12,952 nt of DNA, taken from UBA6164 sp964527325. GTDB taxonomy: Bacteria > Patescibacteriota > Gracilibacteria > BD1-5 > UBA6164. Of the stretch, positions 1-4,691 are shown piece after piece. The position numbers and the translations under genes were made by a program. The DNA is taken from assembly GCA_964527325.1 (NCBI GenBank), contig CAZGNU010000046.1:1-12952 (forward strand), written 5' to 3'. The notes below the pieces were generated by a model. It ran no database searches. It was not told the origin of the DNA and was given only the letters and a program-made list of their open reading frames with translations. Positions within the stretch are counted from its first letter, which is position 1; the number at the start of each line of letters is the position of its first letter.

Positions 1-287
1 TCTTTCCAGGGTCGTTTCTTAATATTTCTCGTGCAGAGTAACAGTTTCCAATATCGATCATCATACGATTTTACATGCCATCTACATACCCAATTAAGTT
101 TTATAGTTCCATCTAATGTAAATTCCCTTCGTCGTTTTCGGATTCTTTTAAATTCGTAAAACTTGGTCAGCATACTATACTTATCATATCCATTGGCCCA
201 CCAAATTTCATATTTCTCTCCGTCCAATTCGGATCTCCATCCCCGATATTCAACCGTGTCTCTACCAACTTCAATTTCGGTATCCAT
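1..287 (-). CDS. Hypothetical protein, 3' part cut by the window edge
   Basis: An open frame starts at the ATG at 287-285 and stays open for 95 codons to the left edge. The start is supported by an AGGTGA ribosome-binding site about six bases upstream. The visible part is rich in Trp, Tyr, Arg and Lys, with a central basic run (KRIRKRRR, residues 48-55) and a second basic end (KKRPWK), so nucleic-acid binding is possible. I recognise no family. It is the most downstream visible gene of the minus-strand operon. If the window is a closed circle, the frame continues through the junction into 12952-12856 and gives a 127-aa protein. Confidence 0.6.
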   Translation of the reverse strand, partial: MDTEIEVGRDTVEYRGWRSELDGEKYEIWWANGYDKYSMLTKFYEFKRIRKRRREFTLDGTIKLNWVCRWHVKSYDDRYWKLLLCTRNIKKRPWK

Positions 288-307
288 TTCGTTGTCACCT
301 TAGATTG

Positions 308-424
308 TTATTTCACATACCCCACACACTTACGACAGATAAAGCCTACCTTCTTCCTTACACCATCTATCCTGATGAACCAAGACACCATAGAACGCCC
401 ACAGGACTCACACCGGGGGTTCAT
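308..424 (-). CDS. Small zinc-ribbon protein (38 aa)
   Basis: A 38-residue protein with two knuckles, CESC at residues 5-8 and CRKC near residues 30-33, separated by about 21 residues. This is the spacing of a minimal zinc ribbon. It is too short for an enzyme; such proteins in archaeal viruses are usually nucleic-acid or protein binders, often transcription-related, but no specific role can be read here. The ATG overlaps the stop of the upstream gene in an ATGA arrangement, so translation is probably coupled. A GAGAGGG stretch lies about six bases upstream of the start. Conserved Cys pairs and operonic overlap make it more than a chance frame. Confidence 0.6.
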   Translation of the reverse strand: MNPRCESCGRSMVSWFIRIDGVRKKVGFICRKCVGYVK

Positions 425-594
425 AGTAGCCCTCTCTTTTTCATATTGTACTCAATATATTCATCTATGTGCCTAGTAACCTTCCCTCCCTTACCTATCC
501 ACCTATACAGGTACTCCCTGAGCTCTCTAAGCGTTCTCTCGTACAATATACAGCGTTCACAGTGGTCCCCTGTATGTTTTGGTCCACTATTCAT
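421..594 (-). CDS. Small basic protein with one Cys pair (57 aa)
   Basis: Encodes 57 residues with an early CERC pair (residues 12-15), a helical Arg/Glu/Leu segment and a Lys/Arg-rich C-terminus. The frame is open further upstream, but that part is read antisense to nothing and overlaps the preceding gene. The ATG at 594-592 is chosen because AAGGAG lies about ten bases before it, right after a 61-base gap. One Cys pair alone makes half a zinc site, so metal binding would need His residues (H7, H11) or a dimer. It ends in TGA overlapping the ATG of the next zinc-ribbon gene. Function unknown. Confidence 0.5.
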   Translation of the reverse strand: MNSGPKHTGDHCERCILYERTLRELREYLYRWIGKGGKVTRHIDEYIEYNMKKRGLL

Positions 595-655
595 GGTGTG
601 TCGTCTCCTTCTTTTTGGTCCTGAACGGAACGTGGTCCTTTCAGTACGGTAATAT

Positions 656-790
656 TCAAACGTATTCCCCCTTGGAGGAACAATAAACATCGTCCTTGAT
701 AGGTCTAAAGGTATGGCCGCACCCTTCACACCAAACGTGTTTCTCATCCACCTGTAAAAGCTCAGTATCACAGTATGGACACTTATCCAT
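656..790 (-). CDS. Small zinc-ribbon protein (44 aa)
   Basis: A 44-residue protein with CPYC at residues 4-7 and CEGC at 21-24, followed by GHTF. This is the typical rubredoxin-like zinc-ribbon layout with 13 residues between knuckles. A third Cys is at residue 37. Upstream is a long purine tract (GGAGGAGGAGGGGG) that also encodes the acidic tail of the overlapping 26-aa frame and serves as a strong ribosome-binding site. The start overlaps the end of that gene by eight bases. Likely a nucleic-acid- or polymerase-binding adaptor by analogy with archaeal viral zinc ribbons; the actual partner cannot be read. Confidence 0.65.
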   Translation of the reverse strand: MDKCPYCDTELLQVDEKHVWCEGCGHTFRPIKDDVYCSSKGEYV

Positions 791-863
791 CTTCCCCCTC
801 CTCCTCCTCACATAAGGGACAAGAGTCCCAATAATGAAGCCTATGATGGACGCAGTACCTCAT
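783..863 (-). CDS. Micro-protein with Cys/His cluster (26 aa)
   Basis: A 26-residue frame that starts in an ATGA overlap with the upstream gene and ends inside the start of the next. It contains C4, H6, H7 and H10, then CPLC at 16-19 and an acidic tail (EEEEGED). The Cys/His pattern could hold one zinc ion. Its size makes it uncertain, but exact start-stop coupling on both sides and the fact that it fills the space between two zinc-ribbon genes argue that it is translated. It may also act mainly as a coupling leader whose acidic codons form the ribosome-binding site of the next gene. Confidence 0.4.
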   Translation of the reverse strand: MRYCVHHRLHYWDSCPLCEEEEGEDG

Positions 864-997
864 TCTACCCACACCCTCCTACACTCAAGACACTGACATA
901 AACATCCAACTGTCGTTTCCCAGTCTATCAACGGATGTGATTGTATCACGGTCATGACCCCAATTCCTTCACTATCACACTCTGGACATCGTTTCAT
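860..997 (-). CDS. Small zinc-ribbon protein (45 aa)
   Basis: Encodes 45 residues with CPEC at 4-7 and a C-terminal CLCQCLEC cluster (Cys at 32, 34, 36 and 39), so there are more ligands than one zinc site needs. AGGAGG lies about six bases upstream of the ATG. The start lies 23 bases inside the preceding gene and the stop overlaps the next start. The first half resembles a zinc-ribbon knuckle of the TFIIS/TFIIB type, but the family cannot be assigned. The extra cysteines could allow a different metal cluster or a disulfide. Confidence 0.6.
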   Translation of the reverse strand: MKRCPECDSEGIGVMTVIQSHPLIDWETTVGCLCQCLECRRVWVE

Positions 998-1187
998 TTT
1001 CTACCTCCTGTCTCATCCTACGAATCGTGTCTATCTGATCGAGGGCCTCTGCACGGTCCCGTAAGTGTTCGTCTAGGTCCATACTACGAGCCTTAAGTAC
1101 TATCTCCACCCGGTCACTAGCTTTCCCTATGCTCCCCGTTATCTTGTACTCGTAGGCCCACCTGTCAGTTATTATCGGTTGGCTCAT
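975..1187 (-). CDS. Hypothetical helical protein (70 aa)
   Basis: A 70-residue charged protein. The first third could form beta strands (DRWAYEYKITGS); the rest is strongly alpha-helical with Arg/Glu/Asp-rich heptad-like spacing (residues 35-66), suggesting a short coiled coil. An AAGGAGG site lies about seven bases before the ATG. It follows the upstream gene with one base between and overlaps the next by 23 bases, so it is part of the same polycistron. No motif, transmembrane segment or known family was recognised. A small dimeric regulator is possible but unsupported. Confidence 0.6.
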   Translation of the reverse strand: MSQPIITDRWAYEYKITGSIGKASDRVEIVLKARSMDLDEHLRDRAEALDQIDTIRRMRQEVENETMSRV

Positions 1188-1188
1188 A

Positions 1189-1371
1189 TCATTCCTCCTT
1201 CAATGCTATTAATTCCTGATCTAATGCGTCTACCAAGTCCATTGCTAAGGCTCTTGTTTCAAATCCTAAATGCAAATATAAATATTCTACCATCCAGGCG
1301 TTTGTCTCTCGTATGGACTCGATAATGGTTATTTCGTGTTGCCTATCGTCCTCCTCCATATGTTTCAACAT
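1189..1371 (-). CDS. Hypothetical acidic helical protein (60 aa)
   Basis: A 60-residue, acidic, largely helical protein with conserved-looking aromatic residues (NAWMVEYLYLHLGFETRA in the middle). The chosen ATG at 1371 has only a weak GATGATGAG sequence before it; an internal ATG at residue 5 is an alternative. It starts seven bases after the upstream gene ends and stops just before the AAGGAGG-preceded gene at 1187. No recognised family. Length and composition resemble the small regulators or anti-host factors common in early regions of archaeal viruses, but this is inference from position only. Confidence 0.5.
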   Translation of the reverse strand: MLKHMEEDDRQHEITIIESIRETNAWMVEYLYLHLGFETRALAMDLVDALDQELIALKEE

Positions 1372-1378
1372 CTCATCA

Positions 1379-1720
1379 TCAGAGATCGTCTATACGCCCC
1401 CTATGGAGTACCTTCCTGGACTTCTCAAAGTCCCTCTCACCGTTCCACCTTGCACCAATACGCTTAGCCTCATGGTTGAATGTATCGAAGGTTCCACGGT
1501 CCACCTTCCCAGGCAAGCGAATGTTGAACCTATCACCATCAGGTTCTACGATCACAGGCATACTGAACTGCTTCATGATCAATATGATGTCGGGATCCTC
1601 TCGCTTGGGCTCTGCTTGGGGTTGCTCAATACTATAAGGGATGTCTCCCTCTACTTCTCCAATCACTTGTTTCATTCTGTCTATTATCTGTCTTAGGGTT
1701 CCTTCAAAGCTTATCTTCAT
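1379..1720 (-). CDS. Hypothetical protein with DUF5710-like 'AKxxGARW' motif (113 aa)
   Basis: The largest complete gene of the left minus-strand array, 113 residues. The N-terminus is helical and charged, the middle Pro/Glu/Asp-rich, and residues 55-105 contain a small beta-rich module ending in EAKRIGARWNGERDF. The pattern of Ala-Lys, Ile-Gly-Ala-Arg-Trp and a basic turn resembles the DUF5710-type domain found beside Toprim, primase or helicase domains in mobile elements, where it is thought to contact DNA. The match is by eye and weak. The ATG overlaps the stop of the preceding zinc-ribbon gene. A DNA-binding accessory role in replication or regulation is a guess. Confidence 0.6.
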   Translation of the reverse strand: MKISFEGTLRQIIDRMKQVIGEVEGDIPYSIEQPQAEPKREDPDIILIMKQFSMPVIVEPDGDRFNIRLPGKVDRGTFDTFNHEAKRIGARWNGERDFEKSRKVLHRGRIDDL

Positions 1721-1854
1721 GGTTGTTTCACCTTCCTTTTGTTGTTTACCGTCCCGTGAAACGGTGTCTTAACCTTGCTGTGGCAGCTAGGGCAGGTTGC
1801 ATACCAATAACTGCCCTTGTACTCCCACTCATGCCCACAATTATGACACTTCAT
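1717..1854 (-). CDS. Small zinc-ribbon protein (45 aa)
   Basis: A 45-residue protein with CHNCGHEW (Cys 3 and 6) and CPSCHSKV (Cys 21 and 24). This is the classical two-knuckle zinc ribbon of archaeal and viral mini-proteins, followed by a basic tail with KRKVK. GAGGTGA lies five bases before the ATG. It sits between the operon's first gene (30-base gap) and the 113-aa gene, with which it shares an ATGA overlap. Zinc ribbons of this shape commonly bind nucleic acids or RNA polymerase; the basic tail fits DNA or RNA binding. The best-defined zinc ribbon in the window. Confidence 0.7.
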   Translation of the reverse strand: MKCHNCGHEWEYKGSYWYATCPSCHSKVKTPFHGTVNNKRKVKQP

Positions 1855-1884
1855 TTGTTCACCTCTAAAATTGGTTTCACCTCA

Positions 1885-2079
1885 TCAGAATCCATACAAG
1901 GCCAATTCCATCTTGTTCCTGAGCCTCGTGAAAGATGCCTTGAACTCGGGGTCCTGGGGTTCGCCATAAGCGTTCGGTATTATGTCCATCATTTGGCGAT
2001 ATTGTGCCAGCGCTATGAATATCTTGGCTATCTCTCTCTGTGTTAATTCTATCTTCCTCGTTTGCTTTTTTGTTGCCAT
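1885..2079 (-). CDS. First gene of the leftward operon: small helical protein (64 aa)
   Basis: Encodes 64 residues: a Lys-rich N-terminus, then a helix (LTQREIAKIFIALAQYR) and a second helix at the C-terminus. The LTQRE start of a helix resembles sigma-like or small helix-turn-helix proteins, but no clear HTH can be counted. The ATG at 2079 is preferred because GGTGA lies five bases upstream; a GTG three codons earlier would place the ribosome-binding site inside the gene. As promoter-proximal gene beside the palindromic operators it is a good candidate for an autoregulator, which is inference only. Confidence 0.6.
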   Translation of the reverse strand: MATKKQTRKIELTQREIAKIFIALAQYRQMMDIIPNAYGEPQDPEFKASFTRLRNKMELALYGF

Positions 2080-2111
2080 ATTCTTCACCTATACACCCCT
2101 ATAAGAAGTAG

Positions 2112-2120
2112 TAGTATAAG
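2112..2120 (-). promoter_or_regulatory. Possible TATA box of the leftward operon
   Basis: On the minus strand the sequence CTTATACTA lies 33-41 bases upstream of the ATG at 2079, with the purine-rich AGGAGGTTA directly upstream where a BRE would sit. This would place transcription start about ten bases before the GGTGA ribosome-binding site or just upstream of it. Weak consensus; chosen because no better AT-rich element lies between the palindromes and the gene. Confidence 0.3.
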
Positions 2121-2154
2121 TAACCTCCTGCTAAGTAGTAAAGGGACTTTTAAC

Positions 2155-2205
2155 AAATGTTATTAACATTTCGCCCAAATGTTATTAACTTTAGACTAGT
2201 CTAAA
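2155..2205. promoter_or_regulatory. Operator cluster: three palindromes in 51 bp
   Basis: A perfect 8+1+8 palindrome, AAATGTTATTAACATTT, occupies 2155-2171. A near copy, AAATGTTATTAACT, begins at 2177, exactly 22 bases further on (two helical turns), and keeps the first twelve palindrome positions. It runs into a perfect 16-bp palindrome, TTTAGACTAGTCTAAA, at 2190-2205. A further TTATTAAC is at 2234-2241. The helical spacing and dyad symmetry are those of dimeric repressor sites. They lie upstream of the leftward operon and in the shared region for the rightward one, so a single viral regulator could switch both. Confidence 0.65.
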
Positions 2206-2289
2206 ACTATTTTGAAAATACACTTGAAAACCTTTATTAACTATCAGCGTTTTTTTATTTTGGAACCCTCTCAGGGGCAGGACGAGTTA

Positions 2290-2389
2290 CTAGGGGGAGT
2301 GAGGAGTTAGCACCCCACCCCACCAGGGTGAACAAGGGGGGATTGAAGAGGGGTTAACTAGGTGCTAACGACGAACGTGGGAGGGGGGA
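2290..2389. repeat. G-rich segment with 9-bp inverted repeat
   Basis: A strongly strand-asymmetric stretch with G-runs of five, three, six, four, three and six on the plus strand. Inside it a perfect inverted repeat GTTAGCACC (2306-2314) / GGTGCTAAC (2361-2369) encloses 46 bases, and the enclosed part holds a smaller CACCC/GGGTG hairpin (2316-2330). There is no open frame. It could be a structured RNA leader, a G-quadruplex-prone element or part of a replication origin; the sequence alone does not decide. It lies directly upstream of the TATA-like element at 2390. Confidence 0.45.
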
Positions 2390-2403
2390 ATATATTATAA
2401 CAA
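2390..2403 (+). promoter_or_regulatory. TATA-like element, copy 1
   Basis: ATATATTATAACAA, identical over all 14 bases to the element at 5393-5406 ahead of the capsid operon. TATATTATA matches an archaeal TATA box and the purine-rich G-run before it could serve as a BRE. If used for rightward transcription, the mRNA would start near 2415-2420 and carry about 210 bases of leader, including the hairpin at 2484-2519, before the glycosyltransferase gene. Confidence 0.5.
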
Positions 2404-2483
2404 ATAGAATTACCTTCTGAGATCCATTGGAATTGAAAATGAAAATGTTTTAGTAAATTGCCCATGTGTGTGTGTTGGACCCC

Positions 2484-2519
2484 CAATATAAGTATTAATA
2501 GTCTTTAATACTTATATTG
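2484..2519. repeat. Perfect 15-bp inverted repeat with 6-base loop
   Basis: CAATATAAGTATTAA (2484-2498), loop TAGTCT, then the exact reverse complement TTAATACTTATATTG (2505-2519). All 15 pairs match. The arms are AT-rich, so this is either a cruciform-forming or protein-bound DNA site, such as an origin or operator, or an RNA hairpin. No U-tract follows directly (GAGTTTGTTATTT), so an intrinsic terminator is possible but not typical. Each arm also contains TATA-like sequence facing both directions. Confidence 0.65.
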
Positions 2520-2592
2520 AGTTTGTTATTTCATCTAATTGGTAGTCATTCCAAGGCCCCACCCCTTACAAATCGGGAACTTTTATCGGATA

Positions 2593-2603
2593 GAAATAAA
2601 TAG
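2593..2603 (+). promoter_or_regulatory. Possible TATA box for a leaderless glycosyltransferase mRNA
   Basis: GAAATAAATAG is centred about 30 bases before the ATG at 2628, the distance at which an archaeal TATA box would give an mRNA starting at or next to the start codon. The gene has no Shine-Dalgarno sequence while nearly every downstream gene has one, as expected for the leaderless first gene of an operon. The match to TATA consensus is modest. Confidence 0.35.
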
Positions 2604-2627
2604 TATTACGGATTATTGATAATCTGG

Positions 2628-3410
2628 ATGTCCGAACAAGCCCCTGCCGAGTACCCTGAGGTAACCATAGTTATCCCCATCTACATCACTGACAATCTCA
2701 ATGAACGTTTAAGGTGGTTGCAAACAGCAGTAGAGTCAGCAGCCAAGCAGCGTTATCCCAATTTTCGTATTGAACTTTGGAACGATGGCAGCCCATCCCC
2801 TCGTGTGATGCAAACTATCAAACGCTTAGCTAGGCGGTTCCACTGTGATGCATTTGAGTGTACTCGGGAGGGGCATAACACGGCAGGGTGGATAATGAAC
2901 ACTACCCTTGATCACTGTGAAACCCCCTTTGTATTTTGGATGGGATGTGATGACGAGCTCCACCTGGGGTACTTGATGGCTTGTATGATGGCTTGGTACA
3001 CTAGAGCCCACGAGGAAGGGATAAAGGCCCTAGGTGCAACCACAAATTGCATCAAGGAAACCAGGGTCAATGGAGAGGTATTCCGACAAGAGTTTCCGAT
3101 GGCTTCCTCTCCAGTGTACCCGGTCGATCTCATCCGGCAATACAAGTATGATGAGAAAATATCACATGGGATCGATGGAGGCTTCCAAAAGCATTTCATT
3201 GATCAGGGGTACACCTTCCTCAAGGTGGAAATGCCTATGTACCTTTATCGTTTCCACGAGGACCAGTTAAGCAGGGGCATACATTACGATCAGGATGTGA
3301 AGGATCTAGAAGAATTGAGCCCTGAATTGGGTATGACATTGATAAAGGACATTCAAGACACTAAAAAACAGGTGATGAACCGTGACAGTAGACGAAAAAA
3401 AAATAGATGA
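2628..3410 (+). CDS. Family 2 glycosyltransferase (GT-A fold)
   Basis: A 260-residue protein that begins with the GT-A nucleotide-sugar fold: VTIVIPIYI (12-20), WNDGSPSP with the donor-binding NDGS at 52-55, and the metal-binding region FWMGCDDE (103-110) in place of the usual DxD. It therefore probably transfers a sugar from a nucleotide donor; sugar and acceptor are unknown. There is no membrane segment, so it should be cytoplasmic, and the length is that of a single-domain GT2 enzyme. The ATG at 2628 is chosen over an upstream TTG. No ribosome-binding site is visible, fitting a leaderless first gene. It overlaps the next gene by 29 bases. In this virion operon it may glycosylate capsid or host surface structures. 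Confidence 0.85.
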   Translation: MSEQAPAEYPEVTIVIPIYITDNLNERLRWLQTAVESAAKQRYPNFRIELWNDGSPSPRVMQTIKRLARRFHCDAFECTREGHNTAGWIMNTTLDHCETPFVFWMGCDDELHLGYLMACMMAWYTRAHEEGIKALGATTNCIKETRVNGEVFRQEFPMASSPVYPVDLIRQYKYDEKISHGIDGGFQKHFIDQGYTFLKVEMPMYLYRFHEDQLSRGIHYDQDVKDLEELSPELGMTLIKDIQDTKKQVMNRDSRRKKNR

Positions 3411-3609
3411 AGCCATGAGCAAACTGCCAGCCCCCTTAAGGGCTTTGATGCCCAAGGGAGTGATCGAAGGTGTAGCCAAAGGAGCAATTGAGCAAGCCCG
3501 GAAGATGAAAGAGGACCAGGAACTTTTGATGTTAGCCATAGAGAACCTTGACCAGAGAGTAACCGTTCTTGAACGGAAGATGGAGGGTTTGGAAAATGCC
3601 GAGGCGTAG
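3382..3609 (+). CDS. Hypothetical coiled-coil protein (75 aa)
   Basis: Starts with GTG, supported by GGTGAT six to eight bases upstream; an internal ATG at residue 12 has no such site. The 75-residue product has a short Pro/Leu segment (KLPAPLRALMPKG, residues 14-26), then one long amphipathic helix from about residue 27 to 73 with heptad spacing (LLMLAIENLDQRVTVLERKMEGL). It should form a coiled-coil oligomer. It overlaps both neighbours (29 and 14 bases), which suggests coupled translation and perhaps a complex with the zinc-ribbon membrane protein that follows. No family recognised. Confidence 0.65.
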   Translation: MTVDEKKIDEAMSKLPAPLRALMPKGVIEGVAKGAIEQARKMKEDQELLMLAIENLDQRVTVLERKMEGLENAEA

Positions 3610-4306
3610 CTACCATTATGTGAAGTGTATCAAGTGTGATGATCACTACATCTATACCAAGGCTCGGAAGCTAGCAACCTGCGACAAGTGTGGGACCCGT
3701 ATAACCGTGTCCAAAAAGCGTATGATAAGCCCCAAGGACATCTCCAAGCACAGGGGACCCCCAGCGCAGGAATCTTCCCAGTCCCCCCCGGAACGTCCTA
3801 CTGATTTTTGGGGGATGATCAAGTCCCAGAGGGACCAAGATAAGGACATCTTAACGACGGTTAAGGAGATGGGACAGGCAGAGACGGAGGACGAGGAAGG
3901 GGGGGAGGGTGAAAGTAAAATAGATGAGGAGGAGTATCTAGGAGAATCCCCTTTGACCATGACTGAGACACAGCACCTAATAGGTGAGCTTATCACGGTG
4001 GTAATGACACAGATAACCTACCTCATGGACCCTGAGAACAATGATGAGGTAAGCAGCGAACAGAAAATATCACTACTGTCCAAGGCTGCGATCCTGTGCC
4101 TCAACGTTCAGATAGACGAACCAGATGGAGAGCCCATGAGAGTAAGCCCCATCATGCTGCTTGTTGGAATCTCCATAGTGTGTTTCCTCCCTCAGATATG
4201 GAATGGATTAAAGGGTTCGAGCTTATGGGATAAGATACCCTTTTTCTCCAAGACAGGTGATAAGGATGCCGCACCCCCACTTGAGGAAGTATCCTCTAAC
4301 CGTTAA
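3596..4306 (+). CDS. Zinc-ribbon membrane protein with acidic linker (236 aa)
   Basis: From the ATG at 3596, which has GGAGG about nine bases upstream, the protein is 236 residues. Residues 1-40 form a basic zinc ribbon (Cys 11, 14, 29 and 32). Residues 45-75 are Pro/Ser-rich and disordered; about 95-125 is a very acidic stretch (EDEEGGEGE). A helical domain follows, then one transmembrane segment at about 183-202 (VSPIMLLVGISIVCFLPQIW) and a polar tail. This anchors a nucleic-acid- or protein-binding ribbon to a membrane, possibly the viral inner membrane or the assembly site. It sits between the coiled-coil and acyltransferase genes and overlaps the latter by 41 bases. Family unknown. Confidence 0.65.
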   Translation: MPRRSYHYVKCIKCDDHYIYTKARKLATCDKCGTRITVSKKRMISPKDISKHRGPPAQESSQSPPERPTDFWGMIKSQRDQDKDILTTVKEMGQAETEDEEGGEGESKIDEEEYLGESPLTMTETQHLIGELITVVMTQITYLMDPENNDEVSSEQKISLLSKAAILCLNVQIDEPDGEPMRVSPIMLLVGISIVCFLPQIWNGLKGSSLWDKIPFFSKTGDKDAAPPLEEVSSNR

Positions 4307-4691
4307 GTCCTTTCACCATGACCCTCAATCGTCCATATTCATATCGGATCAAGCGTATATTGATGATTGTAGGAGAGTGAGGATAGGGGCCTATAGTTGT
4401 ATTTGTGAAGGGGTTAGGATACATGGTCACTTTCATTGGATGAACCTTGAAACACAGATGACCGCTTATGATTTTGGGACCCCAGAGGAAGTGGTACGAC
4501 CAGCTTCATGTTTGACGATTAGTCACCACGTATGGATATGTGAGGGAGTGACAATACTACCCCAGGTGACGTACATAGCTCCCCATGTAGTGATAGGGGC
4601 TAGAGCAGTAGTTACTAGGAACCTTGTAGAAGAATGGGGTATGTATGCTGGAAGCCCAGCTAGACTAATAAAGAGGCATAAGTATGACTGA
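4266..4691 (+). CDS. Left-handed beta-helix (hexapeptide-repeat) acyltransferase
   Basis: A 141-residue enzyme of the maltose/galactoside O-acetyltransferase type. Imperfect hexapeptide repeats run from about residue 27 to the end (IGAYSCICEGVRIHG; VWICEGVTILPQVTYIAPHV; VIGARAVVTRNL), closing with the family signature GSPARLIKR. The HGHFHW segment holds candidate catalytic histidines. Such enzymes act as trimers and move an acetyl or other acyl group from CoA to a sugar hydroxyl or amine. It is shorter than most relatives, lacking a long N-terminal domain. ATG at 4266 is preferred because GGTGAT lies five bases before it. With the glycosyltransferase in the same operon it may build an acetylated glycan; the acceptor is unknown. 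Confidence 0.85.
   Translation: MPHPHLRKYPLTVKSFHHDPQSSIFISDQAYIDDCRRVRIGAYSCICEGVRIHGHFHWMNLETQMTAYDFGTPEEVVRPASCLTISHHVWICEGVTILPQVTYIAPHVVIGARAVVTRNLVEEWGMYAGSPARLIKRHKYD

Larger units (their letters stand above)
2404..2627. other. Non-coding leader or intergenic stretch before the glycosyltransferase
   Basis: No convincing open frame with a ribosome-binding site on either strand. It contains a short TG repeat (2465-2475), the 15-bp hairpin at 2484-2519 and AT-rich DNA near its right end. Together with 2080-2403 it forms the only gene-free region longer than 300 bases in the window. Confidence 0.6.

Noticed and set aside
305..652. 115-aa open frame on the plus strand
   Set aside because: It is antisense to several small minus-strand genes with Cys motifs and ribosome-binding sites and has a low-complexity, signal-like composition.
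595..771. N-terminal extension of the 57-aa gene to 116 aa
   Set aside because: It would run through the 44-aa zinc-ribbon gene in another frame, and the internal ATG at 594 has a clear AAGGAG site.
2290..2389. Classical G-quadruplex
   Set aside because: The G-runs are separated by loops longer than usual for a stable quadruplex, so I report only the G-rich character.
2430..2450. CRISPR-repeat-like ATTGAAAATGAAAATG
   Set aside because: Occurs once, with only a short internal repetition, and no spacer-repeat periodicity.
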